From positions 434,001 to 498,000 of the forward strand of contig NZ_JAFEUP010000005.1 in assembly GCF_016901015.1 (NCBI RefSeq): 64,000 nucleotides of DNA, given 5' to 3'. Source of the stretch: Zestomonas insulae. GTDB lineage: Bacteria > Pseudomonadota > Gammaproteobacteria > Pseudomonadales > Pseudomonadaceae. Below are positions 8,140 to 16,896 of the stretch, one piece after another. The notes beneath the pieces were generated by a model, which was given only the letters and a program-made list of their open reading frames with translations, did not search any database and was not told the origin of the DNA. The first letter of the stretch is position 1. Each line of letters begins with the position of its first letter. The position numbers and the translations under genes were made by a program.

Positions 8140-10287
8140 TCAGTACTTGCCGTAGTAGCCATCCTTCAGCGCCTCGAACAGGTTGGCCGCGCTGTGCGTC
8201 TCGCCGTCGTATTCGACCTCTTCGTCGCCCCGCAGCTCCACGGTGCTGCCGTCGTCCAACTCGAAGCGGTAGCGGGTGTTTTCCAGGTCGGCCTGCTTGA
8301 CCAGCACGCCCTGGAACGCCGCCGGGTTGAAGCGGAACGTGGTGCAGCCCTTGAGGCCCTGGCGCCAGGCGTAGCGGTAGATGTCCTTGAACTGCGCGAA
8401 GGGATAGTCGGTGGGCACATTGGCGGTCTTGGAGATCGACGAGTCGATCCACTTCTGCGCCGCGGCCTGGATGTCGACGTGTTCCTGCGGGCTGATGTCG
8501 TCGGCGCTGACGAAGTAATCCGGCAGGCGCTGCGCCGGGCTTTCCGCGTCGGGACGGGCGCTGGCGTTGACCAGCCGACGGTAGGCGAGCAGCTCGTAGC
8601 TGAGCACCTCGACCTTGGCCTTGGTCTTGCGTCCGGGGCGGATGACGTTGCGCGAATACTGGTGGGCGAAGCTTGGTTCGATGCCGTTGGAGGCGTTGTT
8701 GGCCAGGCTCAGGCTGATCGTGCCGGTCGGCGCGATCGAGCTGTGGTGGGTGAAGCGCGCGCCCTCCTCGGCCAGCGCGGCGACCAGCTCGGGGGCATGC
8801 TCGGCGAGGCGCTGCATGTAGCGCGAATACCTGGCGTGCAGCACCCGCCCGGGAATCCGATCGCCGAGCCGGTAGCCGTCGGCGCTCAACTCGGGGCGCT
8901 GTTCGAGCATCGACGCGGTGACCTCGAAGTCCTCGCGCAGCAGCGGCGCCGGGCCCTTCTCGCGGGACAGTTCGAGGGCCACCTGCCAGCCGGTGAGGGC
9001 CATCTCGCGGCTGACCTCCTCGGTGAACACGCAGGCCTGCGCGCTGCCGTAGCGCAGCTTGAGCATGCACAGCGTCGAGCCGAGGCCGAGGAAGCCCATG
9101 CCGTGGCGGCGCTTGGCGAAGATCTCGTCGCGCTGCGCCGGTAGCGGCAGACCGTTGAGCTCGACCACGTTGTCGAGCAGGCGGGTGAACACCCGCACCA
9201 CCTCGCGGAAGCGCTCCCAATCGAAATGCGCGTTGGCGCCGAATGGCTCGACGACAAACGCGGTGAGGTTCAGCGAGCCGAGCAGGCAGGCACCGTGGGG
9301 CGGCAGCGGCTGCTCGCCGCAGGGGTTGGTGGCGCGGATCTGCTCGCACCACCAGTTGTTGTTCCACTGGTTGACCCGGTCGATGAGGATGAAACCCGGC
9401 TCGGCGAAGTCGTAGGTGGAGGCCATGATCATGTCCCACAGGTGCCGCGCCTTGAGCTGGCCGTGCACCTTGCAGGCCACCCGGCCGTGCTCGTCGACCA
9501 GGTAGCCGTCGTGGCACGGCCAGGCGCGCCACTGCACCTGGCGCGGATCGCCGAGGTCGAGGCGCTCGCGCTCCTTGGCGTGCAGGGGGAACAGCAGCGG
9601 CCAGTCGCCGTCGTCCTCAACCGCCTGCATGAAGGCGTCGCTGACCAGCAGGCTGAGGTTGAACTGGCGCAGGCGGCCGTCCTCGCGCTTGGCGCGGATG
9701 AAGTCGCGTACGTCCGGATGGGCGATGTCGAAGGTGGCCATCTGCGCGCCGCGCCGACCGCCGGCGGAGCTCACCGTGAAGCACATCTTGTCGTAGATTT
9801 CCATGAACGACAGCGGCCCGCTGGTGTGTGCGCCGGCGCCGGACACGTAGGCGCCGCGCGGGCGCAGGGTGCTGAATTCGTAGCCGATGCCGCAGCCGGC
9901 CTTGAGGGTCAGACCGGCCTGGTGCAGGGTGCCGAGGATGGCGTCCATCGAGTCGCCGATGGTCGCCGACACCGTGCAGTTGATCGTCGAGGTGGCCGGC
10001 TTGTGCGCCTCGGCGCCGGCGTTGGCGATGATCCGCCCGGCCGGTAGCGCACCGTTGCGCAGCGCCCAGAGAAAGCGCTGGTACCAGTGCTCCTGCAGCG
10101 CCGGCTCGGCCTCCACCGCGGCAATAGCGCGGGCGACGCGCTGCAGGGTGGCATCCGGATCGGCGTCCAGCGCCCGTTCGCGGCGGTCGCGCAGGCGGTA
10201 CTTGCTGTCCCAGATGTCCAGCGACGCCGGCTGCAGCGGCAGCTCGGCCAGCGAGTCGACTGGCGGGGCATTCCCGGGCTTGGCCAT
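8140..10287 (-). CDS. nrdJa: NrdJa, catalytic subunit of split class II ribonucleotide reductase
   Basis: Adenosylcobalamin-dependent ribonucleoside reductase, 715 residues. The 10-stranded barrel signatures are visible: STINCTV (first redox Cys near residue 103), the catalytic N-x-C-x-E motif NPCGE near 321-325, and the phosphate loop APTGTISL. The C-terminal Cys tail lies in the separate nrdJb gene. The start MAKPGN at 10287 has GAGGA 6 bases upstream; the same frame continues to 10887 through the hemerythrin gene on the same strand, which cannot be coding for this enzyme. The 95-base leader shows no clear cobalamin riboswitch or NrdR boxes. Confidence 0.93.
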   Translation of the reverse strand: MAKPGNAPPVDSLAELPLQPASLDIWDSKYRLRDRRERALDADPDATLQRVARAIAAVEAEPALQEHWYQRFLWALRNGALPAGRIIANAGAEAHKPATSTINCTVSATIGDSMDAILGTLHQAGLTLKAGCGIGYEFSTLRPRGAYVSGAGAHTSGPLSFMEIYDKMCFTVSSAGGRRGAQMATFDIAHPDVRDFIRAKREDGRLRQFNLSLLVSDAFMQAVEDDGDWPLLFPLHAKERERLDLGDPRQVQWRAWPCHDGYLVDEHGRVACKVHGQLKARHLWDMIMASTYDFAEPGFILIDRVNQWNNNWWCEQIRATNPCGEQPLPPHGACLLGSLNLTAFVVEPFGANAHFDWERFREVVRVFTRLLDNVVELNGLPLPAQRDEIFAKRRHGMGFLGLGSTLCMLKLRYGSAQACVFTEEVSREMALTGWQVALELSREKGPAPLLREDFEVTASMLEQRPELSADGYRLGDRIPGRVLHARYSRYMQRLAEHAPELVAALAEEGARFTHHSSIAPTGTISLSLANNASNGIEPSFAHQYSRNVIRPGRKTKAKVEVLSYELLAYRRLVNASARPDAESPAQRLPDYFVSADDISPQEHVDIQAAAQKWIDSSISKTANVPTDYPFAQFKDIYRYAWRQGLKGCTTFRFNPAAFQGVLVKQADLENTRYRFELDDGSTVELRGDEEVEYDGETHSAANLFEALKDGYYGKY

Positions 10288-10350
10288 GGGCAGTCCTCGT
10301 GGAGTAACGCGTACACACACCTTAGAAGCTGACGCCGCCGCCCGCGCGAT

Positions 10351-10385
10351 TGACCGACGCGCAGCAGATCGTGGACAGGGTCTCA
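10351..10385 (-). repeat. Partial copy of the terminal repeat of the MITE-like element at 30.3 kb
   Basis: AGATCGTGGACAGGGTCTCA (10366-10385) matches, with one mismatch, the right end of the element at 30331-30473, and similarity extends weakly leftward. The last three bases form the TGA stop of the hemerythrin gene on the minus strand, as the full element does for the BASS transporter gene. Confidence 0.6.
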
Positions 10386-10847
10386 GGCGAAGAAGCGCCG
10401 CAGCGAGCGACTCAGCCAACCGCCCTCGCTGCGGTCGCTGGTCAGCGCGGCCATGCTCTGGCGCACCGTCTCGGCGTAACCGGCGTCGTCGTTGCGGATG
10501 TGGTTGAACAGCCAGCGAGCGAGCAGTTGCTGCAGTTCCTCGGCGACGTCCTCGCCGGCCTTGAAGCGCAGGCGGTACTCGTCGACACGGCGGATGAACA
10601 GTTCGTGGACGCGCTTGTGCGCGCGGCTCAGCGGGTAGCCGGCGTCTTCCATCAGGGTTTCTTCGAAGGCGAAGTGCGATTGCGTGTAGTCGACCAGCTC
10701 CTCGATCACCGCCGCCACCGCCGGCCGCCCACCGCTGCCGTGGCGGGCGATGTACAGGCGGTTGATCATCTCGACGATGCGCTTGTGCTGATTGTCGATC
10801 ACCACGATCCCGGTGTTCAGGTCGTTCTGCCAGACCAGTTGCGTCAC
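10383..10847 (-). CDS. Bacteriohemerythrin
   Basis: A single-domain hemerythrin of 154 residues that binds oxygen at a di-iron site. All ligands are in place: H21, H58 and E62 (HFAFEE), H77, H81, H116 and D121 (HxxxxD). The start is GTG at 10847 with GGGGGAA about 8 bases upstream. The promoter carries an Anr/Dnr-type box centred 41.5 bases before the expected transcription start, so induction at low oxygen is likely. A microoxic hemerythrin under Anr control is known in P. aeruginosa; whether this is the orthologue was not tested. Likely role: oxygen storage, delivery or sensing in the cytoplasm. Confidence 0.93.
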   Translation of the reverse strand: MTQLVWQNDLNTGIVVIDNQHKRIVEMINRLYIARHGSGGRPAVAAVIEELVDYTQSHFAFEETLMEDAGYPLSRAHKRVHELFIRRVDEYRLRFKAGEDVAEELQQLLARWLFNHIRNDDAGYAETVRQSMAALTSDRSEGGWLSRSLRRFFA

Positions 10848-10893
10848 TGCATGTTCCCCCTGCCAGGGCCCGCAACGGGCGGGCCAAGCCGGC

Positions 10894-10935
10894 AGACTAG
10901 GGGCACTCCGCAGCGCCGGTATTGACCCGGATCAA
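10894..10935 (-). promoter_or_regulatory. Anr/Dnr (FNR-type) box and -10 element of the hemerythrin gene
   Basis: TTGATCCGGGTCAA on the minus strand (10935-10922) matches the TTGAT-N4-ATCAA consensus at nine of ten positions. A TAGTCT hexamer follows at 10899-10894. The expected transcription start near 10887 puts the box centre at -41.5, the class II activation position. Confidence 0.68.
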
Positions 10936-10952
10936 TGCCGACGAGTGGTGGG

Positions 10953-11861
10953 CTAGAGGCGTTCCAGGCAGCCGGCCAGGGTCCCGGCGAGGTTGTCGAG
11001 CAGCTGCTCGTAGCCTTGCGCAGTCAGCGGTGCGGCGACGCCCAGGGCGTCCAGCTCGGCGAGCTGCACCGGCAGGCCGGCGGTCAGGGTTTCCGCCAGG
11101 CGCGGGCGCACCGGCGGCTCGCTGAATACGCAGCTGGGGCCGGCCTGCTGCAGGCGCGCACGCATCGCCGCGACATGCTTGGCGCCCGGCTGCACCTCGG
11201 CGGCGACGCTGAACACCCCGGCGTGCTGCAGGCCGTAGGCCGCCTCGAAGTAGTCGAAGGCCTCGTGGAAGACGAAGAACGGCTTGCCGGTAAGCCCGGC
11301 CAGGCGCGGCTTGAGCCGCGCGTCAAGGGCATCGAGGCGCTGGCTGAAGGCCGCCAGGTTGGCCTGGTAGCGCACCGCGTTGGCGCTGTCGGCGGCGCTC
11401 AGGTCGGCGGCCATCTTCGCCGCGATCACCTTGGCGTTGGCCGGCAGCAGCCACAGGTGCGCGTCGAGGCTGCCGGGGCGGTGGTCGTGGTCATGCTCGT
11501 CGTGGTCGTCGTCGGCATGCGCCTGGCCCTCGGCGAAATGCCGCAGCTGCAGGCCGGGCAGTTCCTGCACGGCGACGCTCGGTGCGCTGCGCCCGGCCAG
11601 CACGCGTGGCAGGAAGCCTTCCAGGTCGGGGCCGATCCAGTACAGCAGGGTCGCCTCGCCGACCCGGCGCACGTCCGAGGGGCGCAGCGCGTAGTGGTGC
11701 GGCGAGGCGCCCGGCGGCAGCAGCACCTCGGGCTGGCCGACGCCGTCCTGCACCGCGGCGGCGATCAGCTGCAGCGGCTTGATGCTGGTCAGCACACGCA
11801 CTTCGGCCTGGCTGCTGAGGCCGAACAGGGCGAGGAACAGGAAACAGGCAAGGCGCAGCAT
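10953..11861 (-). CDS. znuA: ZnuA, periplasmic zinc-binding protein
   Basis: Substrate-binding component of the ZnuABC zinc importer, 302 residues with an N-terminal signal peptide ending near QAE. The acidic His-rich loop DDDHDEHDHDH (about residues 117-127) and nearby conserved histidines (PHHYALRPSD, DAHLW, FHEAF) are typical of zinc cluster A-I proteins. It diverges from zur across a 62-base gap that holds the Zur box, so zinc-replete cells should repress it. ZnuC and ZnuB lie in the divergent operon. Confidence 0.94.
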   Translation of the reverse strand: MLRLACFLFLALFGLSSQAEVRVLTSIKPLQLIAAAVQDGVGQPEVLLPPGASPHHYALRPSDVRRVGEATLLYWIGPDLEGFLPRVLAGRSAPSVAVQELPGLQLRHFAEGQAHADDDHDEHDHDHRPGSLDAHLWLLPANAKVIAAKMAADLSAADSANAVRYQANLAAFSQRLDALDARLKPRLAGLTGKPFFVFHEAFDYFEAAYGLQHAGVFSVAAEVQPGAKHVAAMRARLQQAGPSCVFSEPPVRPRLAETLTAGLPVQLAELDALGVAAPLTAQGYEQLLDNLAGTLAGCLERL

Positions 11862-11883
11862 GGCGGGACACTCGGGGCGAAAA

Positions 11884-11896
11884 GTTATATAGTAAC
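11884..11896. promoter_or_regulatory. Zur box between znuA and zur-znuCB
   Basis: GTTATATAGTAAC is a near-palindrome close to the gammaproteobacterial Zur site (GTTATA-n-TATAAC type). It lies 23 bases from znuA and 27 bases from zur, so a single site can control both directions. Confidence 0.75.
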
Positions 11897-11923
11897 GTCT
11901 TCTTTCCCAGCCGTCGTCCCGCC

Positions 11924-12409
11924 ATGATCCTCACCCCGCTGGCCTCCCGCCCCCACGACCACTCCCATTGCGTGCACAACGCCCTGAGCGAAGCCGAGGC
12001 GGTCTGCGAGCGCCAGGGCGTGCGCCTCACCGCACTGCGCAAGCGCGTGCTGGAGCTGGTCTGGCAGAGCCACAAGCCGCTCGGCGCCTACGACATCCTC
12101 GGCGTGCTGACCGAGGCCGACGGCCGCCGCGCGGCGCCGCCGACGGTCTATCGGGCGCTGGATTTCCTCCTCGAGAACGGCCTGGTGCACCGCATCGCCT
12201 CGCTGAACGCCTTCGTCGGCTGCAACCACCCGGCGCACGCGCACCAGGGCCAGTTCCTGATCTGCCGGCAGTGCCACGCGGCGATCGAACTGGAGCAGGA
12301 GTCGATCAGCCAGGCGATCGTCGACAGCGCCGGCGCGGTGGGCTTCAGCGTCGAGCAGCAGACCGTTGAAGTGGTCGGCATCTGCGCCGGCTGCCGGAGC
12401 GGCGCATGA
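11924..12409 (+). CDS. zur: Zur, zinc-responsive Fur-family repressor
   Basis: A 161-residue Fur-family regulator. The winged-helix part includes PTVYRALDFLLENGLVHRI, and the C-terminal half has the metal-site cluster NHPAHAHQGQFLICRQCH with a second Cys pair CAGC at the end, forming the structural zinc site. An N-terminal HDHSHCVH stretch may add metal binding. Its stop overlaps the znuC start (ATGA). Position beside znuA and the Zur box identifies it as the zinc regulator rather than Fur. Confidence 0.92.
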   Translation: MILTPLASRPHDHSHCVHNALSEAEAVCERQGVRLTALRKRVLELVWQSHKPLGAYDILGVLTEADGRRAAPPTVYRALDFLLENGLVHRIASLNAFVGCNHPAHAHQGQFLICRQCHAAIELEQESISQAIVDSAGAVGFSVEQQTVEVVGICAGCRSGA

Positions 12410-13215
12410 GCCAGGCGCTGATCCAGCTCGACGGCGTGGCCGTCAGCTTCGCCGGGCAGAGCGTGCTCAACGACGTGAAGCTGAGCGTGCAGCCGGGCGA
12501 GATCGTCACCCTGATCGGCCCCAACGGCGCCGGCAAGACCACCCTGGTGCGCGCCGTGCTCGGCCTGCTGCAGCCGGACCGCGGCCGCGTGTGGCGCAAG
12601 CCCAAGCTGCGCATCGGCTACATGCCGCAGAAGCTGCACGTCGACGCCACCCTGCCGCTGTCGGTGCTGCGCTTCTTGCGCCTGGTCCCCGGGGTCAACC
12701 GCGCCAGCGCGCTGGCCGCTCTTGGCGAGGTCGGCGCCGAACAGGTGATCGACAGCCCGCTGCAGAAAATTTCCGGTGGCGAGTTGCAGCGCGTGCTGCT
12801 GGCCCGTGCGCTGCTGCGTGAACCCGAGCTACTGGTGCTCGACGAGCCGGTGCAGGGCGTCGACGTCGCCGGCCAGGCCGAGCTGTACCGGCTGATCACC
12901 CAGCTGCGTGATCGCCACGGCTGCGGCGTGCTGATGGTCTCCCACGACCTGCACCTGGTGATGAGCACCACCGACCAGGTGGTCTGCCTCAATCACCACG
13001 TGTGCTGCTCCGGGCATCCCGAGCAGGTCGGCAGCGACCCGGCGTTCGTCGAGCTGTTCGGCCAGGCCGCGCCGGCCCTGGCGGTCTACCACCACCATCA
13101 CGACCACGCCCACGACCTGCACGGCAGCGTGGTCGACCAACCGGCGCAGCCGGGACTGAAGATCCTCGGCCCGGTGAGCGGCCATGTGCACGGAGATGGC
13201 TGCAACCATGCCTGA
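12406..13215 (+). CDS. znuC: ZnuC, zinc ABC transporter ATPase
   Basis: ATP-binding subunit of the zinc importer, 269 residues. It shows Walker A GPNGAGKTT near residue 43, the signature ISGGELQRV, and Walker B LLVLDEP. The C-terminal tail has a His run (YHHHHDHAHDLH), seen in some ZnuC proteins and possibly zinc-sensing. The start overlaps zur by ATGA, and its end overlaps znuB by 8 bases. Confidence 0.95.
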   Translation: MSQALIQLDGVAVSFAGQSVLNDVKLSVQPGEIVTLIGPNGAGKTTLVRAVLGLLQPDRGRVWRKPKLRIGYMPQKLHVDATLPLSVLRFLRLVPGVNRASALAALGEVGAEQVIDSPLQKISGGELQRVLLARALLREPELLVLDEPVQGVDVAGQAELYRLITQLRDRHGCGVLMVSHDLHLVMSTTDQVVCLNHHVCCSGHPEQVGSDPAFVELFGQAAPALAVYHHHHDHAHDLHGSVVDQPAQPGLKILGPVSGHVHGDGCNHA

Positions 13216-13996
13216 TTTTCTCCTCAACGCGCTGATCGCCGGGCTGACCCTGGCGCTGGTCGCCGGCCCGCTCGGCTCCTTCGTCGTCTGGCGGCGCATG
13301 GCCTATTTCGGCGACACCCTGTCGCACGCCGCGCTGCTCGGCGTCGCCCTCGGCCTGCTGCTCAACCTCAGCCCGACCCTGGCGGTGACCGCCGGCTGCC
13401 TGCTGCTGGCGATCGTCCTGGTCACCCTGCAGCAACGCCAGCCACTGGCCTCCGACACCCTGCTCGGCATCCTCGCGCCGACCACCCTGTCGCTCGGCCT
13501 GGTGGTGCTGAGTTTCATGAAGGACGTGCGCATCGACCTGATGGCCTACCTGTTCGGCGACCTGCTGGCGGTCAGCAACAGCGACCTGGCCTGGATCGTC
13601 GGCGGCAGCGCGCTGGTGCTGCTGGCCCTGGTCGGCCTGTGGCGGCCGCTGCTGGCGGTCACCGTGCACGAAGAGTTGGCCAAGGTCGAAGGCCTGCCGG
13701 TGGCCGGCCTGCGCCTGGCGCTGATGCTGCTGATCGCGGTGGTCATCGCGGTGGCGATGAAGATCGTCGGCGTGCTGCTGATCACCTCGCTGCTGATCAT
13801 TCCCGCCGCGGCCGCCCAGCGTCATGCGCGCACACCCGAGCAGATGGCCCTCGGCGCCAGCGTGCTGGGCCTGCTGGCGGTCGGCGCCGGACTGGCCCTG
13901 TCGTGGTTCCAGGACACCCCTGCCGGGCCGTCCATCGTGGTCGCTGCGGCCACGCTGTTCCTCTTCGGCCTGGCCATCCCCCGGCGCGTGGCCTAG
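13208..13996 (+). CDS. znuB: ZnuB, zinc ABC transporter permease
   Basis: An ABC-3 family inner-membrane permease of 262 residues with about eight hydrophobic segments; WRRMAYFGDTLSHA near residue 30 is highly typical. The start MPDFLLN at 13208 was chosen over the upstream start at 13184 because GGAG lies 12 bases before it and family members begin here. It overlaps the end of znuC by 8 bases, so the three genes zur-znuC-znuB form one operon. Confidence 0.94.
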   Translation: MPDFLLNALIAGLTLALVAGPLGSFVVWRRMAYFGDTLSHAALLGVALGLLLNLSPTLAVTAGCLLLAIVLVTLQQRQPLASDTLLGILAPTTLSLGLVVLSFMKDVRIDLMAYLFGDLLAVSNSDLAWIVGGSALVLLALVGLWRPLLAVTVHEELAKVEGLPVAGLRLALMLLIAVVIAVAMKIVGVLLITSLLIIPAAAAQRHARTPEQMALGASVLGLLAVGAGLALSWFQDTPAGPSIVVAAATLFLFGLAIPRRVA

Positions 13997-14017
13997 CCGC
14001 GCGCCGCCCCCACGCGG

Positions 14018-14047
14018 TTGGGTCGCAGCCTGCTCAGGGTGTAGACT
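14018..14047 (+). promoter_or_regulatory. Sigma-70 promoter of the lipoprotein gene
   Basis: TTGGGT (14018-14023) and TAGACT (14042-14047) are 18 bp apart. The -10 lies 33 bases before the ATG at 14081. Confidence 0.48.
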
Positions 14048-14080
14048 GCCGCGTTTTCGCGAGCACCGAGAGATAACAGA

Positions 14081-14932
14081 ATGCCGTCGTTCACCTCCCG
14101 TTACCTGGCGATAGCCGCAGTTTCCCTGCTATTGGCCGCTTGCCAGAGCGCCCCGCAACACTCCACCGCGATTCCTCCGGACCCGATGGTGGTCGCCCTC
14201 AGCCAGCTCGAACTGACCCTCAACAACGGCCAGCTCGACGACGCCCGCCGCCAGTTGGCCGACGTCCAGGCACGCGCCAGCAACGACACCCGCGTCGAGT
14301 ACTACCAGCGCCGTCTCGCCGACGCCTACCTGCAGAAGGGCCAAGCGGCGCTGCAGCAGGGCGACCTGGACAGCGCCACCCAGGCCCTCGGCCAGGCACG
14401 CAGCCTGATGCCGCAGGCCCCGGCCCTGACCACCGGGCTGGACAGCGCGATCGGCCAGGCGCGCAGCGCCGAGCAGCAGGCCGCCGCCGCGCGCGCCCAG
14501 GCAGCCGCCCAGGCCAAGGCCGATGCGGACGCCGCCGCGCGCCTGGCGCAGGCCCAGCAGTTGCGCGCCGCCGCCGAGCAGCAGGCCGCCGCGCTGAAAG
14601 CCAGCCAGGCTGCCGCCGCGGCCACGCCGAGCACCCCGGCGGCGCCGCGTGCGCAGCTCATCGACCCGGCGGCGAAGACCAGCGTGGTCGCCCTGCCGAT
14701 GCTCGACAGCCAGGACAACGACGCCCTGCGCGCGCTGCTCGACCGAGTCGCCGCCGATGTGGTGCAGTACGACTGCGCGGTACGCATCCAGGTGCGCCAG
14801 GCCAAGGACTACCCCTGGGTCGCCTCGCTGCTCTCGGCGCGCGTCAAGCGCCTGCAGCCGGGCTACGCGCTGCGTGTGGCGCAGGACCTCAAGGCCGAGC
14901 AGGCACCGCGCCTGCTGCTCAGCCCGCGCTGA
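14081..14932 (+). CDS. Outer-membrane-type lipoprotein with TPR-like and coiled-coil regions (PA5502-like)
   Basis: A 283-residue lipoprotein: signal peptide with lipobox LLAAC (Cys near 21), helical repeats at about 40-120 resembling tetratricopeptides (LQKGQAALQQGDLDSATQAL), an Ala/Gln-rich coiled-coil at about 125-190, and a small C-terminal domain. It lies between znuB and metNIQ, as in other Pseudomonas genomes. No enzymatic motif is visible. A scaffold role in the periplasm is a guess; the function is unknown. Confidence 0.85.
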   Translation: MPSFTSRYLAIAAVSLLLAACQSAPQHSTAIPPDPMVVALSQLELTLNNGQLDDARRQLADVQARASNDTRVEYYQRRLADAYLQKGQAALQQGDLDSATQALGQARSLMPQAPALTTGLDSAIGQARSAEQQAAAARAQAAAQAKADADAAARLAQAQQLRAAAEQQAAALKASQAAAAATPSTPAAPRAQLIDPAAKTSVVALPMLDSQDNDALRALLDRVAADVVQYDCAVRIQVRQAKDYPWVASLLSARVKRLQPGYALRVAQDLKAEQAPRLLLSPR

Positions 14933-14968
14933 GTCGCGCGCCCGCCCAGCGGCGGGCTGCCGCTTATC

Positions 14969-15037
14969 GGCTTATGCCTTTTCATGAGGCAAAGCGGATA
15001 ACAAAAACTAAGATTGCATAAGCGGTCGGGCTAGAAT
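14969..15037 (+). promoter_or_regulatory. Leader of metNIQ with dyads and a candidate -10
   Basis: The gap of 213 bases before metN holds mirrored CGGCTTATGC / GCATAAGCGG segments near 14970 and 15015, a small GCCT/AGGC hairpin between them, and a TAGAAT hexamer near 15032. A regulator site is likely, but no SAM riboswitch was recognised. Coordinates are approximate. Confidence 0.35.
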
Positions 15038-15145
15038 GCGCGCCTTCGGCCAACCGCCTACAGTCGTTTGAGCCCCTCGGCCCCTGCCGCACCCGGCATC
15101 CAGGGCCACGGGCGCCTTACCCCGCACCCATAAGGTTCGTTTGCA

Positions 15146-16153
15146 GTGATCGAATTCGACCGCGTCCACAAGGCGTATCTCGTCAATGGCCGCAGCATCC
15201 CTGCGCTGCAGCCCACCACGCTGTCCGTCGCCGCCGGCGAGGTGTTCGGCCTGATCGGCCATTCCGGCGCCGGCAAAAGCACCCTGCTGCGCCTGATCAA
15301 CCGCCTCGAGGAGCCCTCCGGCGGCCGCATCGTGATCGACGGCGAAGACGTCACCGCACTCGACACCGACGGCCTGCGGCGCTTCCGCCAGCAGGTCGGG
15401 ATGATCTTCCAGCACTTCAACCTGCTGTCCTCGAAGACCGTCGCCGACAACGTCGCCATGCCGCTCAAACTGGCCGGCCAACTGGGCCGCGCCGAGATCG
15501 CCGCACGGGTCGCCGAACTGCTCGCGCGGGTCGGCCTCAGCGAGCACGCCAACAAGTACCCGGCGCAGCTCTCCGGCGGCCAGAAGCAACGCGTCGGCAT
15601 CGCCCGCGCGCTGGCCACGCGGCCGAAGATCCTGCTCTGCGATGAGGCGACCAGCGCGCTCGATCCGCAGACCACCGCCTCGGTGCTGCAACTGCTCGCC
15701 GAGATCAACCGCGAGTTGCAGCTGACCATCGTGCTGATCACCCACGAGATGGACGTGATCCGCCGGGTCTGCGACCGCGTGGCGGTGATGGACGCCGGGC
15801 TGATCGTCGAGCAGGGCCCCGTGGCGGACGTGTTCCTGCATCCGCAGCACCCGACCACCAAGCGCTTCGTGCTGGAAGACGAGCAGGTCGACGAGAACGA
15901 GCAGCGCGACGACTTCGCCCACGTGCCCGGACGCATCCTGCGCCTGACCTTCCAGGGCGAAGCCACCTACGCGCCGCTGCTCGGCACCGTGGCGCGCGAG
16001 ACCGGGGTCGATTACAGCATCCTCGCCGGGCGCATCGACCGCATCAAGGACAACCCCTACGGGCAACTGACCCTGGCCCTCACCGGCGGCGACCTGGACG
16101 CCGCGCTGGCACGCTTCGCGGCCGCCGACGTGCACCTGGAGGTGCTGCGCTGA
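15146..16153 (+). CDS. metN: MetN, methionine ABC transporter ATPase
   Basis: ATPase of the MetNIQ D/L-methionine importer, 335 residues. Walker A GHSGAGKST is near residue 38, the signature LSGGQKQRV near 140 and Walker B ILLCDEATSALD. The C-terminal approximately 90 residues form the NIL/ACT-like domain that binds methionine and inhibits transport. The start is GTG at 15146 with AAGG about 10 bases upstream. The stop overlaps metI by one base. Confidence 0.95.
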   Translation: MIEFDRVHKAYLVNGRSIPALQPTTLSVAAGEVFGLIGHSGAGKSTLLRLINRLEEPSGGRIVIDGEDVTALDTDGLRRFRQQVGMIFQHFNLLSSKTVADNVAMPLKLAGQLGRAEIAARVAELLARVGLSEHANKYPAQLSGGQKQRVGIARALATRPKILLCDEATSALDPQTTASVLQLLAEINRELQLTIVLITHEMDVIRRVCDRVAVMDAGLIVEQGPVADVFLHPQHPTTKRFVLEDEQVDENEQRDDFAHVPGRILRLTFQGEATYAPLLGTVARETGVDYSILAGRIDRIKDNPYGQLTLALTGGDLDAALARFAAADVHLEVLR

Positions 16154-16821
16154 TGCTCGAGAAATTCTTGCCCAACGTGTTCTGGCCGGAAATCTGGCAG
16201 GCCACCCTGGACACCCTGAACATGCTCGGCGGCTCGCTGCTGTTCACCATCCTGCTCGGCCTGCCGCTCGGCGTGCTGCTGTTCCTCACCGGCCCGCGCC
16301 AGCTGCTCGAACAGCCGGCGGCGTACCGGGTGATGGCCTTCGTGGTCAACCTGCTGCGCTCGGTGCCGTTCGTCATCCTGCTGATCCTGATGATCCCGTT
16401 CACCGAGCTGATCGCTGGCACCTCGCTGGGCGTCGCCGGCGCCATTCCGCCGCTGGTGGTTGGTGCCACGCCGTTCTTCGCGCGGCTGGTGGAGACCGCA
16501 CTGCGCGAGGTCGACCGCGGCATCATCGAGGCGACCCAGGCGATGGGCGCCAGCACCCGGCAGATCATCTTCAGCGCGCTGCTGCCGGAGGCGCGACCGG
16601 GCATCATCGCCGCAGTCACCGTCACCGCCATCACCCTGGTGTCCTACACCGCGATGAGCGGCCTGATCGGCGGCGGCGGCCTCGGCGACCTGGCGGTGCG
16701 CTACGGCTACCAGCGCTACCAGCCGGACGTCATGGCGGTGACCGTGATCCTCCTGCTGATCCTCGTGCAAATCCTGCAATCCGCCGGCGACAAGCTGGTG
16801 GTGCATTTTTCTCGGAAATGA
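16153..16821 (+). CDS. metI: MetI, methionine ABC transporter permease
   Basis: Inner-membrane permease of 222 residues with five predicted membrane helices. The coupling loop is the EAA-type segment EATQAMGASTRQII near 138-150. It begins at the last base of metN and is followed after 75 bases by metQ, the usual order for this importer. Confidence 0.95.
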   Translation: MLEKFLPNVFWPEIWQATLDTLNMLGGSLLFTILLGLPLGVLLFLTGPRQLLEQPAAYRVMAFVVNLLRSVPFVILLILMIPFTELIAGTSLGVAGAIPPLVVGATPFFARLVETALREVDRGIIEATQAMGASTRQIIFSALLPEARPGIIAAVTVTAITLVSYTAMSGLIGGGGLGDLAVRYGYQRYQPDVMAVTVILLLILVQILQSAGDKLVVHFSRK

Positions 16822-16896
16822 GAGCCCGTAAATAACGCAGTCCGTGGAAGACGGCTATCCGCCGATCCCGCGCCCCATCCCACAAGGAGTTCAACG

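Noticed and set aside
10288..10382. Possible cobalamin riboswitch before nrdJa
   Set aside because: The gap is only 95 bases, and no B12-box or long structured leader is visible.
8140..10887. A 915-residue reading frame that extends nrdJa far upstream
   Set aside because: It runs through the hemerythrin gene on the same strand and its promoter; the ribosome site at 10287 and enzyme length fit a start there.
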